Assembly: GCA_905235625.1 (NCBI GenBank)
Contig: CAJOLX010000012.1
Coordinates: forward strand, 1-35,122
Length of the DNA stretch: 35,122 bases
Direction: 5' to 3'
From: an uncultured Clostridia bacterium
GTDB lineage: Bacteria; Bacillota; Clostridia; Oscillospirales; Acutalibacteraceae
This document shows positions 1 to 9,406 of this stretch, piece after piece. Both the position numbers and the translations under genes were made by a program. Under the pieces are notes generated by a model, which made no database searches, was not told the origin of the DNA, and saw nothing but the letters and a program-made list of their open reading frames with translations. Each line of letters starts with the position of its first letter. Within the stretch, counting starts at the first letter, position 1.

Positions 1-1
1 A

Positions 2-2233
2 ATGAGATACACTCTCGTTGAGGGCCACGGCAACTTCGGTTCGGTGGACGGCGACCCGCCCGCCGCTTACAGATACACCGAGGCAAGGCTCAGCAAAATC
101 AGCAACAGAATGCTTGACGACATCGACAAGGACACTGTTGACTGGGTTTCAAACTTTGACGAAACGCGCAAGGAGCCCAAGGTTTTGCCCTCAAGGTTCC
201 CTAATTTGCTCGTTAACGGCTCTCAGGGCATTGCCGTGGGTATGACCACCAACATCCCTCCGCACAACCTTACAGAGGTCATAAACGCCTGTATTTGCGT
301 GCTTGACAATCCCGAGGCTACTCTCGAAGACTTAATGTGCCACATCAAGGGCCCCGATTTCCCCACCAGAGGAATTATCATGGGCAGAAGCGGCATAAAA
401 TCCGCCTACGCCACCGGCAGAGGCAAGGTAGTCATCAGAGCGAGAACGGAATTTGAAGAATACGGCAAGGAAGGCCGCACGAGAATTATCGTGAACGAGC
501 TGCCTTACATGGTCAAAAAGCGCGCTCTCATAAAGAAAATCGCCGAGCTTGTTAGAGATAAAAAGCTCGACGGCATTTCGGACCTTCGCGACGAAACCGA
601 CCGCAACGGCATGAGAATAGTCATTGAGCTCAAGAGGGACGCTAACCCCCAGGTAGTGCTCAACAGGCTCTTTGCTCAAACCGAAATGCAGTCTTCCTTC
701 GGCATCATTCTGCGCGCCCTTGTGGACGACCAGAAGCAGCCGAAAATACTCACCCTGCGCGAATATCTCGACGAATACCTCGCTTTCCAGAAGCAGGTTA
801 TCCGCAGAAGGACCAATTACGACCTGAGAAAGGCTCTTGAGAGAGCTCATCTGCTCGAAGGCCTTATTGTCGCGCAGGATAATATCGACGAAGTTATCCA
901 CATCATCCGCACGAGCTACGACGACGCCAAGCAAAAGCTCATGGACCGTTTCTCGCTTGACGACGTTCAGGCTCAGGCGATACTCGATATGCGCCTTAAA
1001 GCTCTTCAGGGTCTTGACAGAGAGAAGCTCGAAAACGAATACAAAGAGCTCGAGAGCAAGATAGCTTATTACAGAGAGCTGCTTGCGAACGAAGAAATGC
1101 TCAGCGGAGTTCTCAAAGACGAGCTCACCGCGATAAGAGACAAATACGGCGACGAAAGAAAAACCGAAATCGCCGAAGCCACCGGCTGCGTTGAAGACGA
1201 AGACCTTATCCCGATGCACGACTGCGTGTTCGCTCTCACCGATATGGGCTACATCAAGCGCACCGACGTTGCCGAATACAGGCAGCAGTCGAGAGGCGGC
1301 AAGGGCGTTAAAGGCATTAAGCAGAGAGAAGAAGACAGCGTGAAGACTCTCTTCACCTGCTCCACTCACGATTACATAATGCTCTTTACGAATCTCGGCA
1401 GAGTTTACCGCATAAAGGGCTACGAGATACCCGAAACCTCAAGAACTTCCAAGGGAACGAACGTCGTTAACGTCATCCCCGTCGCTCAGGACGAAAAAGT
1501 GACCGCGATGATAAAAGTGCCCGATTTCGGTCAGGGAGACGCTTATCTCGCAATGGTAACCAAAAACGGCGTTATCAAGCGCACCGAGCTTGACGCTTAC
1601 AAAAACATACGCAAAAACGGCATAAACGCCATTAACCTTGACGAAGGCGACGAGCTCGGCTGGGCAAGGCTCACAAAGGGCGACGACCTCGTTGTGGTCG
1701 CCACCGAAAACGGCAAGTGCGCCACGTTCAGCGAGCAGCAGGCAAGGTCAATGGGCAGAATCGCGAGAGGCGTGAGAGCCATCAGGCTTCAGGATGACGA
1801 CAAGGTCGTCGGCGCCGACGTTATCGAGCCCGAAGGATTCGTGCTCACCGTTTCGGAAACGGGCCTCGGCAGGCTTTCGCCCGCCGGCGACTATCCTGTT
1901 CACGGCAGAGGCGGTCAGGGCCAGCTTAACTTCAGATCGAGCAAATACGGCAAGGTGGTCAGCGTTCAGTCCGTTGACTGCGACAAGGATCTCATCATAA
2001 TCACCGTTAACGGCATGATAGTGAGAATACCCATAAGCAGCATAACTCCTCATTCGAGAACCTCAAAGGGCGTTAAGATAATGAACCTCGCCGAGGGCGA
2101 CAGAATTATTTCCGCCGTTGCGGTTGAAAAGACCGAGGAAGAAACCGCAGCCGAGGGCGAAGAGGCTTCTGCAGAAGCCGTAACCGAGCCCGAATCGGCA
2201 GAAGAAAATACAGATGAAAACACGGAAGAATAA
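2..2233 (+). CDS. gyrA: DNA gyrase subunit A, 3' part (5' end cut off by the window)
   Basis: GyrA is the DNA breakage-reunion subunit of gyrase, acting with GyrB as A2B2 to introduce negative supercoils. The reading frame is open from base 2; the ATG there is an internal Met, and comparison with E. coli GyrA suggests about 97 N-terminal residues are missing, including the quinolone-resistance positions. The catalytic tyrosine is residue 25 of the fragment (codon 74-76, in the YRYTEAR context). The C-terminal beta-pinwheel carries the GyrA box at residues 429-435 (QSRGGKG, Ser where Arg/Lys is usual), which separates gyrase from topoisomerase IV ParC. The protein ends in a Glu-rich tail of about 35 residues. 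It is the first visible gene of a + strand run; mgsA follows 67 bases later without a visible terminator. The assignment is very secure. Confidence 0.97.
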   Translation: MRYTLVEGHGNFGSVDGDPPAAYRYTEARLSKISNRMLDDIDKDTVDWVSNFDETRKEPKVLPSRFPNLLVNGSQGIAVGMTTNIPPHNLTEVINACICVLDNPEATLEDLMCHIKGPDFPTRGIIMGRSGIKSAYATGRGKVVIRARTEFEEYGKEGRTRIIVNELPYMVKKRALIKKIAELVRDKKLDGISDLRDETDRNGMRIVIELKRDANPQVVLNRLFAQTEMQSSFGIILRALVDDQKQPKILTLREYLDEYLAFQKQVIRRRTNYDLRKALERAHLLEGLIVAQDNIDEVIHIIRTSYDDAKQKLMDRFSLDDVQAQAILDMRLKALQGLDREKLENEYKELESKIAYYRELLANEEMLSGVLKDELTAIRDKYGDERKTEIAEATGCVEDEDLIPMHDCVFALTDMGYIKRTDVAEYRQQSRGGKGVKGIKQREEDSVKTLFTCSTHDYIMLFTNLGRVYRIKGYEIPETSRTSKGTNVVNVIPVAQDEKVTAMIKVPDFGQGDAYLAMVTKNGVIKRTELDAYKNIRKNGINAINLDEGDELGWARLTKGDDLVVVATENGKCATFSEQQARSMGRIARGVRAIRLQDDDKVVGADVIEPEGFVLTVSETGLGRLSPAGDYPVHGRGGQGQLNFRSSKYGKVVSVQSVDCDKDLIIITVNGMIVRIPISSITPHSRTSKGVKIMNLAEGDRIISAVAVEKTEEETAAEGEEASAEAVTEPESAEENTDENTEE

Positions 2234-2300
2234 CACATGGCAAAGCCTTTAAGCCGCAAACCGAGGCATTTTGCCGCAAATTAAGAAAGGAGGCAAAGGG

Positions 2301-2717
2301 ATGAATATAGCCCTTATAGCTCACGACGCAAAAAAAGAACTCATGGTACAGTTTTGCATAGCTTACTGCGGAGTTCTCAGCCGACACAACATTTTTGCAA
2401 CCGGCACCACCGGCAAGCTTGTTGCCGAGGCGACGGGTCTTGAGATCACGCGCTTTTTGAGCGGCCCTCAGGGCGGAGACCAGCAAATCATCTCAAGGAT
2501 ACAGTGCAACGAAGTGGATTTGCTCCTTTTATTCAGAGACCCTCTCACTGCAAAGCCCCACGAGCCCAACGAAGCCACTCTTCTCAGGCTCTGCGACGTT
2601 CACAATATCCCGGTAGCCACCAACATAGCGACAGCCGAGGCGATAATCCACTCGCTTGAGAGAGGCGACCTTGACTGGAGAGATATAGTTAATCCCAAAT
2701 CACCGAAAGAAGGCTGA
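2301..2717 (+). CDS. mgsA: Methylglyoxal synthase
   Basis: MgsA converts dihydroxyacetone phosphate to methylglyoxal and phosphate, a cytosolic bypass that relieves sugar-phosphate build-up when phosphate is limiting. The 138-residue product is close to the family length (about 130-150). Visible active-site elements are His8, the GGDQQ motif with catalytic Asp60, and RDPL...PH (Asp80, His87). ATG 2301 is chosen because AAAGGAGG lies 7 bases upstream; an in-frame alternative start at 2271 adds 10 residues unlike the family. The stop is 2 bases before hisS, and the hisS ribosome binding site lies in the last mgsA codons, so the two are probably translationally coupled. Position between gyrA and two tRNA-synthetase genes gives no metabolic clue. 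Confidence 0.95.
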   Translation: MNIALIAHDAKKELMVQFCIAYCGVLSRHNIFATGTTGKLVAEATGLEITRFLSGPQGGDQQIISRIQCNEVDLLLLFRDPLTAKPHEPNEATLLRLCDVHNIPVATNIATAEAIIHSLERGDLDWRDIVNPKSPKEG

Positions 2718-2719
2718 AA

Positions 2720-4054
2720 ATGGCGCTTATAACAAAGGCCGTTAAAGGCACGCAGGACATGCTGCCCGAAGAAACGGGCAGGCAAAGATATATTGAAAAC
2801 TCGTTGTTTGAAATTGCTCAGGCTTACGGCTTCAAGGAAATCCGTACGCCCGTTTTTGAGCACACGGAGCTCTTTCAGAGAGGCGTCGGCGAAACCACCG
2901 ACGTCGTGCAGAAAGAGATGTACACCTTCGACGACAAGGGCGGCAGATCGATAACTCTCCGCCCCGAAGGCACCGCGGGCGCCGTCAGAGCGTTCCTTGA
3001 GCACGGCATGTTTAACGACGCTCTGCCCAAAAAGCTGTGCTACATTCTCAACTGCTACCGCTATGAGAAGCCTCAGGCAGGCAGGTGGAGAGAGTTTCAG
3101 CAGTTCGGAGTGGAGATGTTCGGCTCCGCCTCCCCCGCCGCCGACGCCGAAGTAATTTCGCTTGCAAACAGCGTTTTTGAATATTTCTGCATTAAAGGGC
3201 TCGAGCTGCATCTTAACTCGATAGGCTGCCCCGAATGCAGAAAGAAATATCACGCGGCTTTAAAAGAATATTTTGAGGGCAGAAAGAGCGAGCTTTGCGG
3301 CACGTGCCTCGAAAGGCTCGATAAAAACCCCATGAGAATTCTCGACTGCAAGAGCCCCGAATGCAAGAGCGTTGCGGAGCAGTCGCCCGTTATCATCGAC
3401 TATCTTTGCGACGAGTGCAGAGAGCATTTTGACAAGGTTTGCAAATATCTCGACTCAATGGGCATAGAATACACCGTTGACCCGAGAATAGTCAGAGGGC
3501 TCGATTACTATACCCGCACGGTCTTTGAATTCGTTTCCACCTCTATCGGCGCTCAGGGCACCGTTTGCGGAGGCGGCAGATACGACGGGCTCGTCAGCGA
3601 GCTCGGCGGCCCCGATACCCCCGCTCTCGGCTTCGGCATGGGCATAGGCAGGCTCAAAATGCTCATTGAAAATCAGGAGTCAGCCCTTCCCGATGACACG
3701 CCCTGCGACATATATATTGCTCCCATGGACGAAGAGGCGTCGCTCGTGACGATGGCTCTTGCTTCCGATTTAAGATCGGGCTTCATTTATGCCGAAACGG
3801 ACGTTTCGGGCAGGTCTCTCAAGGCTCAGATGAAATACGCCGGCAAAATAGGCGCGCGCTACACCGCCGTTATAGGCAGCGACGAGCTTAAAGAAAACGC
3901 CGTCAAGGTAAAGAATATGCAGACCGGGGAGAGCGAAACAGTTTCCCTCGACAATTTTGAAGAGGATTTTATGCGCCTCGTTGTGCAGCAAAGCGCAGCG
4001 GAGCTCGGCGAAGCCGGTGACGGAGTCAGCTTTGACAATATTTTCGGCTTTTGA
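2720..4054 (+). CDS. hisS: Histidyl-tRNA synthetase
   Basis: This class II synthetase charges tRNA-His. The 444-residue protein has the class II motif 2 region (NCYRYEKPQAGRWREF, residues 111-126), the HisRS-specific RGLDYYTRT histidine-binding motif (258-266), GGGRYDGL, and motif 3 (GFGMGIGRL), followed by a C-terminal anticodon-binding domain. A central Cys-rich stretch contains CPEC, CGTC, CKSPEC and CDEC (about residues 169-232), which looks like a small metal-binding insertion; this is inference. ATG 2720 follows mgsA by 2 bases and uses AAGAAGG inside mgsA as ribosome binding site. No T-box leader fits in that gap, so expression presumably follows the upstream operon. Function is secure. 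Confidence 0.97.
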   Translation: MALITKAVKGTQDMLPEETGRQRYIENSLFEIAQAYGFKEIRTPVFEHTELFQRGVGETTDVVQKEMYTFDDKGGRSITLRPEGTAGAVRAFLEHGMFNDALPKKLCYILNCYRYEKPQAGRWREFQQFGVEMFGSASPAADAEVISLANSVFEYFCIKGLELHLNSIGCPECRKKYHAALKEYFEGRKSELCGTCLERLDKNPMRILDCKSPECKSVAEQSPVIIDYLCDECREHFDKVCKYLDSMGIEYTVDPRIVRGLDYYTRTVFEFVSTSIGAQGTVCGGGRYDGLVSELGGPDTPALGFGMGIGRLKMLIENQESALPDDTPCDIYIAPMDEEASLVTMALASDLRSGFIYAETDVSGRSLKAQMKYAGKIGARYTAVIGSDELKENAVKVKNMQTGESETVSLDNFEEDFMRLVVQQSAAELGEAGDGVSFDNIFGF

Positions 4055-4114
4055 CCGATAATTGTATTTTAGCGCCGCTATAACCTTTTGCGGCTTTTGA
4101 AAGGACGAATGGCA

Positions 4115-5920
4115 ATGGAATCTATGGCCGGTCTTAAAAGGACCGTATATTGCTCCGAGCTCAGGCTCGGCGACGCAGGCAGAGAAGTGACCGTTATGGG
4201 ATGGGTTCAGCGCCAAAGAGATTTGGGCTCGCTCATTTTCATAGACCTTCGCGACAGAACCGGAGTGGTTCAGCTCGCCTTTGACGAAAACACCGATAAA
4301 GAAATTTTCGAAAAAGCGTTCACGGCGAGAAGCGAATACGTGCTTGCCGCAAAAGGCAAGGTGCGCGAACGCTCCAATAAAAATCCCGACATCCCCACCG
4401 GAGATATTGAGATAGAGGTTACGGAAATGAGAGTGCTCGCGAAGAGCGAGACTCCTCCGTTTGAAATAGCCGAAAACAGCCAGACCTCCGAGCTTACGAG
4501 GCTCAAATACAGATATCTTGACCTTCGCAGACCCGACCTTCAGCGCAACATACTCATGCGCCACAAGATAACAAAAATCACCCGCGACTATTTTGACGAA
4601 AACGGCTTTGTTGAGATTGAAACCCCCATTCTCATCAAGTCCACCCCCGAGGGAGCGAGAGACTATCTTGTGCCTTCAAGAGTGCACAAGGGCAAGTTTT
4701 ACGCCCTTCCGCAGTCCCCTCAGCTTTACAAACAGCTCTCAATGGTCGCCGGGTTTGACAGATACATGCAAATCGCCCGCTGCTTCCGCGACGAGGATTT
4801 AAGAGCGGACAGACAGCCGGAATTCACTCAGATAGACCTTGAAATGTCCTTTGTGGATATGGAAGACGTGCTCGCGATAGGCGAGGGCTACGTAAAGAGA
4901 GTTTTCAAAGAGGCTCTCGGTGTTGACGTTGAGACCCCTCTCCCCCGTCTTACTTACAAAGAAGCGATGGAGCGTTACGGCAGTGACAAGCCCGACACCC
5001 GCTATGCGCTTGAAATCACGGATTTGAGCCCCGTTGTTAAAAACTGCGGCTTCGGCGTGTTCACGAGCGCGGTAGAGGGCGGCGGCTCCGTAAGGTGCAT
5101 CACCGCAAAGGGCGCTTATTCGACGCTCACCCGCAAAGAGATTGACAAGCTCACCGCCGACGCAAAGGGGATAGGCGCGAAGGGCCTCGCTTACGTGAGA
5201 ATAGCTCCCGAGGGCGAATACAACGCCTCGTTTTCAAAGTTTATGACCGAAGACGAGATGAAAGCCATCTTTGAAAAGGCGGGCGCCGAAAACGGAGACG
5301 TAATTCTCATAGTAGGAGATACAAAAAATTCGCTCGTTTTGTCCGTTTTAGGTGCACTTCGCCAAATTGCGGCAAAGAAGCTTGACATTATAGATAAAGA
5401 AAAATATAATCTTCTGTGGATCACGGAGTTCCCGTTCTTTGACTGGGACGAGGAGCTCGGTCAATTCGTCGCTATGCATCATCCGTTCACCGCTCCCATG
5501 GACGAATGCCTTGAATATCTTGAAACCGACAAGGCAAACGTCAGGGCGAAGGCTTACGACCTTGTGCTCAACGGCGTTGAGCTGGCGTCCGGCTCAATAA
5601 GAATAACCGACCCCGAGCTTCAGAGCAGAATATTCACCCTTCTCGGTCTCACCGACGAGCAGGCTCACGAAAAATTCGGCTATCTTCTTGACGCCTTCAA
5701 ATACGGAGCTCCCCCTCACGGCGGAATGGGCATCGGTCTTGACCGCCTCGTGATGCAGATGCTCGGCTGCGAGTCGCTCAGAGACGTTATCGCCTTCCCG
5801 AAGGTGCAAAACGCGAGCGAGCCCATGACCGACTGCCCCGCAGAGGTTGACGAAGAGCAGCTCACCGACCTTGCTCTGATTATTGACAGGAACAATGAGG
5901 ACGCCCAAGCGTCCGAATAA
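4115..5920 (+). CDS. aspS: Aspartyl-tRNA synthetase, bacterial type
   Basis: AspRS charges tRNA-Asp. The product of about 601 residues has an N-terminal OB-fold anticodon-binding domain, the class II core (motif 2 FRDEDLRADRQPEFTQID; motif 3 GGMGIGLDRLVM) and the bacterial GAD insertion domain between them. In the OB fold, the RDLGS context has Leu37 at the position that is His in well-studied non-discriminating AspRS enzymes, which fits a discriminating enzyme; that is inference from one residue. Several in-frame starts exist (TTG 4088, ATG 4109, 4115, 4124). ATG 4115 is preferred because AAAGGA lies 9 bases upstream, whereas it is only about 3 bases from 4109. A weak GCCGC/GCGGC hairpin (4074-4094) sits in the gap after hisS. 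Confidence 0.96.
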   Translation: MESMAGLKRTVYCSELRLGDAGREVTVMGWVQRQRDLGSLIFIDLRDRTGVVQLAFDENTDKEIFEKAFTARSEYVLAAKGKVRERSNKNPDIPTGDIEIEVTEMRVLAKSETPPFEIAENSQTSELTRLKYRYLDLRRPDLQRNILMRHKITKITRDYFDENGFVEIETPILIKSTPEGARDYLVPSRVHKGKFYALPQSPQLYKQLSMVAGFDRYMQIARCFRDEDLRADRQPEFTQIDLEMSFVDMEDVLAIGEGYVKRVFKEALGVDVETPLPRLTYKEAMERYGSDKPDTRYALEITDLSPVVKNCGFGVFTSAVEGGGSVRCITAKGAYSTLTRKEIDKLTADAKGIGAKGLAYVRIAPEGEYNASFSKFMTEDEMKAIFEKAGAENGDVILIVGDTKNSLVLSVLGALRQIAAKKLDIIDKEKYNLLWITEFPFFDWDEELGQFVAMHHPFTAPMDECLEYLETDKANVRAKAYDLVLNGVELASGSIRITDPELQSRIFTLLGLTDEQAHEKFGYLLDAFKYGAPPHGGMGIGLDRLVMQMLGCESLRDVIAFPKVQNASEPMTDCPAEVDEEQLTDLALIIDRNNEDAQASE

Positions 5921-5954
5921 CCATAGACACAAACATTGAAAGAAGGAAAATCCA

Positions 5955-7034
5955 ATGGCAAGAGTTTACAATTTCTCCGCAGGTCCCTCAATGCTCCCCG
6001 AAAGCGTGCTCAACAGAGCGGCTGAGGAAATGCTTGACTGCAACGGCACCGGTCAGTCCGTTTTGGAAATGAGCCACCGCTCAAAGGCTTACGAACCCAT
6101 CATTTACGGCGCGCTGGATCTGTTCAGAGAAGTGCTCAACGTACCCGACAATTACAAAATCATCTTCTGCCAGGGCGGCGCTTCAACTCAGTTTGCGGCA
6201 ATTCCCCTCAACTTCCTTAACGGAAGCGGCAAAGCGGATTACGTGCTTTCCGGTCAGTTCTCAACCAAAGCTTACAAGGAAGCTACGAAATACGGCGACA
6301 TCAAGGTAGTAGGCTCGTCCAAGGAGCAGAATTTCTCCTGCATCCCCGAGCTCAACAAAGCGGATTTCACTCCCGACGCGGATTATTTCTACATCTGCCA
6401 AAACAACACAATCTACGGCACAAGATTCACCAAGCTGCCCGACACCGGCGACGTTCCCCTCATAGCGGACGTTTCATCCTGCTTCCTTTCAGAGCCCATG
6501 GACGTTTCCAAATACGGCGTTATCTACGGCGGCGCTCAGAAAAACGTTGCTCCCGCAGGCCTTACCGTCGTGATAGTGCGTGAGGACCTTCTCGGCAAAG
6601 CAAGGGATTACACCCCCACCATGCTCGATTACAAGGTGCTTGCCGATAACGACTCCATGTACAACACTCCCCCCTGCTACTCGATTTATATGTGCAAGCT
6701 CGTGCTTGAGTGGATAAAGAGCATCGGCGGTCTTGAGGCTCTCAAGGTTCGCAACGAAAAGAAGGCGGGCATCCTCTATGACTTCCTCGATAACAGCAAG
6801 ATGTTCCACAACCCCGTTAAGCATGAAGACCGCTCAATGATGAACGTAACCTTCGTTACCGAGAGCGACGAGCTCAACGCGAAATTCGTTAAGGAAGCGG
6901 CTGACGCAGGCTTCGTTAACCTCAAGGGTCACCGCTCCGTCGGCGGCATGAGAGCGAGCATCTATAACGCAATGCCCGTTGAAGGCGTTGAAAAGCTCGT
7001 TGACTTCATGGCTGACTTTGAAAAGAATAACTGA
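5955..7034 (+). CDS. serC: Phosphoserine aminotransferase
   Basis: SerC transfers the amino group of glutamate to 3-phosphohydroxypyruvate, the second step of serine synthesis, using PLP. The 359-residue length matches the family (about 360). The N-terminus YNFSAGPSMLP is diagnostic, and the PLP lysine is Lys196 in GGAQKN. Start ATG 5955 has AAAGAAGGA upstream. It lies 34 bases after aspS and directly before serA, the enzyme supplying its substrate, so the pair forms a serine module inside the longer operon. The stop codon TGA is embedded in the serA ribosome binding site. The third enzyme, SerB, is not in the window. Confidence 0.97.
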   Translation: MARVYNFSAGPSMLPESVLNRAAEEMLDCNGTGQSVLEMSHRSKAYEPIIYGALDLFREVLNVPDNYKIIFCQGGASTQFAAIPLNFLNGSGKADYVLSGQFSTKAYKEATKYGDIKVVGSSKEQNFSCIPELNKADFTPDADYFYICQNNTIYGTRFTKLPDTGDVPLIADVSSCFLSEPMDVSKYGVIYGGAQKNVAPAGLTVVIVREDLLGKARDYTPTMLDYKVLADNDSMYNTPPCYSIYMCKLVLEWIKSIGGLEALKVRNEKKAGILYDFLDNSKMFHNPVKHEDRSMMNVTFVTESDELNAKFVKEAADAGFVNLKGHRSVGGMRASIYNAMPVEGVEKLVDFMADFEKNN

Positions 7035-7048
7035 GGAGGTCGTTTGAC

Positions 7049-8200
7049 TTGTATAACATTCTCACCCTCAACAAGATTTCTCCCAAAGGCCTTGCAAAGC
7101 TTGACAGCGCAAAATACGCATGCGGCGATTCCGTTGCTTCACCGGACGCAGTGCTGGTAAGATCCGCCTCGATGCATGAAACGGCGCTTGACGAAGCTAC
7201 AGTCGCTATAGCGAGAGCGGGCGCAGGCGTCAACAATATTCCCGTTGCGGACTGCGCCGAAAAAGGCGTGGTGGTTTTCAACACCCCCGGCGCAAACGCA
7301 AACGCCGTTAAAGAGCTCGTTATCTGCGCTCTGCTTCTCTCCTCGAGAAAAATTGCCGATTCTGTTGATTGGTGCAAAACTCTCAAGGGCGAAGGCGAAA
7401 ACGTGGGCAAGCTCGTTGAAAAGGGCAAATCCGCTTTTGCGGGCCCCGAAATTCTCGGCAAAACGCTCGGCGTTGTAGGCATGGGCGCTATAGGCGCGCT
7501 TGTGGCGGGCTCCGCTCAGGCTCTCGGCATGAGCATTGTCGGCTACGACCCCTTCCTCAGCGAGCAAAGCGCCGCCGATTTCATAGCAAAGGGCATGGAG
7601 ATAACCTCCGATATTAACGACATTTACGCAAAATCAGACTATATCACCCTTCATCTGCCTCTTAACGACTCAACGAGAGGCACCGTAAGCGCCGAAACAA
7701 TAGCAAAAATGAAAGACGGCGTTCGCATTCTCAACTTCGCCAGAGGCGAGCTTGTTGACAACGCTTCTCTTATCGCCGCGCTTGACAGCGGCAAGGTTGC
7801 CGCCTACGTTACCGACTTCCCGACCGACGAGCAAATCGGTCACGCCGGCGTTACGGCAATCCCCCACCTCGGCGCTTCCACCCCCGAGAGCGAAGAAAAC
7901 TGCGCGGTTATGGCTGCCGAACAGGTTGCCGCTTATCTTGAAAAGGGCGAAATTAAGAATTCCGTTAATTTCCCCGCGGCTTCTCTCGCTCCCTCATTCA
8001 AAGTGCGCACCTGCCTTCTTCACAAAGAAGACGAAACCATGCTCGACAAGGCTCTTGCCGCCGCCGCAAACGCGGGAGCGGCTGTTGAAAGCAGCTTTTC
8101 CGCGAGCAAAAAGGGCATGGGCTACACCGTGCTCGACACCGACAAGGAATTTGACGCCGCCGTTGACGGCGTTATAAAGGCAAGAATATTAAAAGCATAA
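7049..8200 (+). CDS. serA: D-3-phosphoglycerate dehydrogenase, short form with C-terminal ACT-like domain
   Basis: SerA oxidises 3-phosphoglycerate to 3-phosphohydroxypyruvate with NAD, the committed step of serine synthesis. The 383-residue protein has the 2-hydroxyacid dehydrogenase layout: substrate domain, NAD-binding GMGAIG (residues 144-149), catalytic Arg232 in ARGE, and His273 in PHLGAST. Residues 317-383 (beginning RTCLLHK and containing GMGYTVLDTD) resemble an ACT domain, so serine feedback control is possible but not proven. There is no long intervening domain, so this is a short-type enzyme. The start is TTG 7049: GAGGAGG at 7033-7039 overlaps the serC stop and is 9 bases upstream, and no ATG fits. 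Coupling with serC is likely. Confidence 0.95.
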   Translation: MYNILTLNKISPKGLAKLDSAKYACGDSVASPDAVLVRSASMHETALDEATVAIARAGAGVNNIPVADCAEKGVVVFNTPGANANAVKELVICALLLSSRKIADSVDWCKTLKGEGENVGKLVEKGKSAFAGPEILGKTLGVVGMGAIGALVAGSAQALGMSIVGYDPFLSEQSAADFIAKGMEITSDINDIYAKSDYITLHLPLNDSTRGTVSAETIAKMKDGVRILNFARGELVDNASLIAALDSGKVAAYVTDFPTDEQIGHAGVTAIPHLGASTPESEENCAVMAAEQVAAYLEKGEIKNSVNFPAASLAPSFKVRTCLLHKEDETMLDKALAAAANAGAAVESSFSASKKGMGYTVLDTDKEFDAAVDGVIKARILKA

Positions 8201-8209
8201 ATGAAAATC

Positions 8210-8242
8210 GGACCTTTGCTCCGTTAAGCGGAGCAGAGGTCC
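8210..8242 (+). other. 14-bp hairpin without a U-tract between serA and the lipoprotein gene
   Basis: The arms 8210-8223 and 8229-8242 pair over 14 bp with one G-U pair and a 5-base loop. The following bases are mixed (ACGCTGTAAAC), so this is not a standard intrinsic terminator. It could be an mRNA stabiliser or processing site that separates serC-serA expression from the downstream gene, a weak or factor-dependent terminator, or a protein-binding leader element. The structure is directly visible; the role is unknown. Confidence 0.6.
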
Positions 8243-8267
8243 ACGCTGTAAACAAGGAGGTTTAAAA

Positions 8268-9209
8268 ATGAAAAAGTTAATTTCCGTTTTACTCGCGCTC
8301 ACGTTCATTTTCGCATTCACCGCTTGCGGCGCCAAGGAAGAAGCGCCAACCGAAGAGCCCTCTTCGTCCGAAGAAGCAGTCGCTACCGACTCTCAGGTTT
8401 ATGAAGAAGACCCGATCGACGAGCCTTCATCGGAAGAAGCCGAGCAGCCCGCCGAAACGTCCGAGGAAGCTTCAGAAGCAGCTTCCGAAGCGGCTTCCGA
8501 GGCTGAGAGCAAAAAGGACGACGCCAAAGAGGAATCCAAGGTTGAAACTCCCGCAGCTCCCACCAATCAGGCTGAAATCATCGCTCTTTACAACAGCGCC
8601 GTAAACAACGCTTACAGCAAGAAGGCAGGCTTCTCAAAAGAGCGCTACACCGACAACGCAAACTTTGACATGAGCGTTGCTCTGAGAGCTTTCAAGAGCC
8701 TCGTTGAGAAGTTTGTAGGCATCGGCGAAGACAACAGATACAGCGAAAAGGTTACCAAAGGTCAGTGGGATTCCGACAGCAGGAGAGAATATCTCAGAAA
8801 GAGCACGCTCTCTGCTTCCGACGTTACCTCTGCCAAATGCAGCCCCGACGGCGGAGTTTACACTCTCACAATTGCCGTTAAAGGCGGCAACAGCGTAGCC
8901 AACAAGAACGAGCAGAAAACAAACGCTCCCATAGACAAGTGCGGCATCTGCGTGGGTAATGAGGATAAGAACTATTACGACCACAAGACCGCCGAAGTCA
9001 TTTATGACGCTATTGACGACACCTATTCGGGCGCCGACATCAAAGAGTCTTACAGCAACGCCGTTATCGTTGCCAACGTTGACGCCGTTACGGGCGAGCT
9101 TCTTGCGCTCACCGTAACCTACAACATCTCCGTTGCCATTGACATCGGCATCGGCTCCGGCACCGCCACCGGCACTACTCACATTATCTACAAGGACTTC
9201 AAATATTAA
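8268..9209 (+). CDS. Uncharacterised secreted lipoprotein
   Basis: The 313-residue product starts with a signal peptide (MKK, hydrophobic core) and a lipobox FTAC with Cys20, so it should be lipid-anchored on the outer face of the membrane. Residues about 22-100 are a low-complexity linker rich in Glu, Ser, Pro and Ala with repeated EAASEAASE-like segments, a typical spacer through a thick cell wall. The remaining 210 residues form one globular domain that I do not recognise; it has two Cys (KCGIC) and beta-rich alternating stretches near the C-terminus. AAGGAGG lies 7 bases before ATG 8268. It follows serA after a hairpin and is closed by a strong terminator. No function is assigned. Confidence 0.85.
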   Translation: MKKLISVLLALTFIFAFTACGAKEEAPTEEPSSSEEAVATDSQVYEEDPIDEPSSEEAEQPAETSEEASEAASEAASEAESKKDDAKEESKVETPAAPTNQAEIIALYNSAVNNAYSKKAGFSKERYTDNANFDMSVALRAFKSLVEKFVGIGEDNRYSEKVTKGQWDSDSRREYLRKSTLSASDVTSAKCSPDGGVYTLTIAVKGGNSVANKNEQKTNAPIDKCGICVGNEDKNYYDHKTAEVIYDAIDDTYSGADIKESYSNAVIVANVDAVTGELLALTVTYNISVAIDIGIGSGTATGTTHIIYKDFKY

Positions 9210-9234
9210 GCTGCGGCGAAAACCAATAAATGCA

Positions 9235-9266
9235 GGGTGCGAAATTAAATTTTCGCACCCTTTTTT
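9235..9266 (+). terminator. Intrinsic terminator after the lipoprotein gene
   Basis: GGGTGCGAAA (9235-9244) pairs with TTTCGCACCC (9251-9260) across a 6-base loop and is followed directly by six T. This is a textbook rho-independent terminator and marks the end of the gyrA-to-lipoprotein run. Confidence 0.92.
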
Positions 9267-9332
9267 AGTGAAGAAAGAGAAGAGAAACGCTTTAATCCGA
9301 AGCGCAAGCTCACCTCTTTAAGTTATTGCTTA

Positions 9333-9361
9333 TTGCAATTTAAAAAGTCGTGTGATATTAT
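9333..9361 (+). promoter_or_regulatory. Probable sigma-A promoter of the sugar cassette
   Basis: TTGCAA (9333-9338), a 17-base spacer, and TATTAT (9356-9361) with an extended -10 TGTGA directly before it. A second TATAAT at 9361-9366 overlaps. The gap 9267-9406 carries no gene and lies just after a terminator, so this is the likely start of the seven-gene transcript. Confidence 0.7.
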
Positions 9362-9406
9362 ATAATAGATTTATTATGCAACGATATTATTTGAAAGGCG
9401 GTTTGG

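Noticed and set aside
332-1369. Long open frame antisense to gyrA
   Set aside because: It is a shadow of the real gene in the opposite frame, has no ribosome binding site and no family signature; similar long antisense frames occur under most genes here (for example 21484-22167, 23043-23801, 25294-26118, 34 kb region).
4074-4100. Weak GCCGC/GCGGC hairpin followed by TTTT between hisS and aspS
   Set aside because: A 5-bp stem with an 11-base loop is too weak to call a terminator.
2718-4114. T-box riboswitch before hisS or aspS
   Set aside because: The gap before hisS is 2 bases and before aspS about 60, too short for a T-box leader, and no AGGGTGGNACCGCG-like element is seen.
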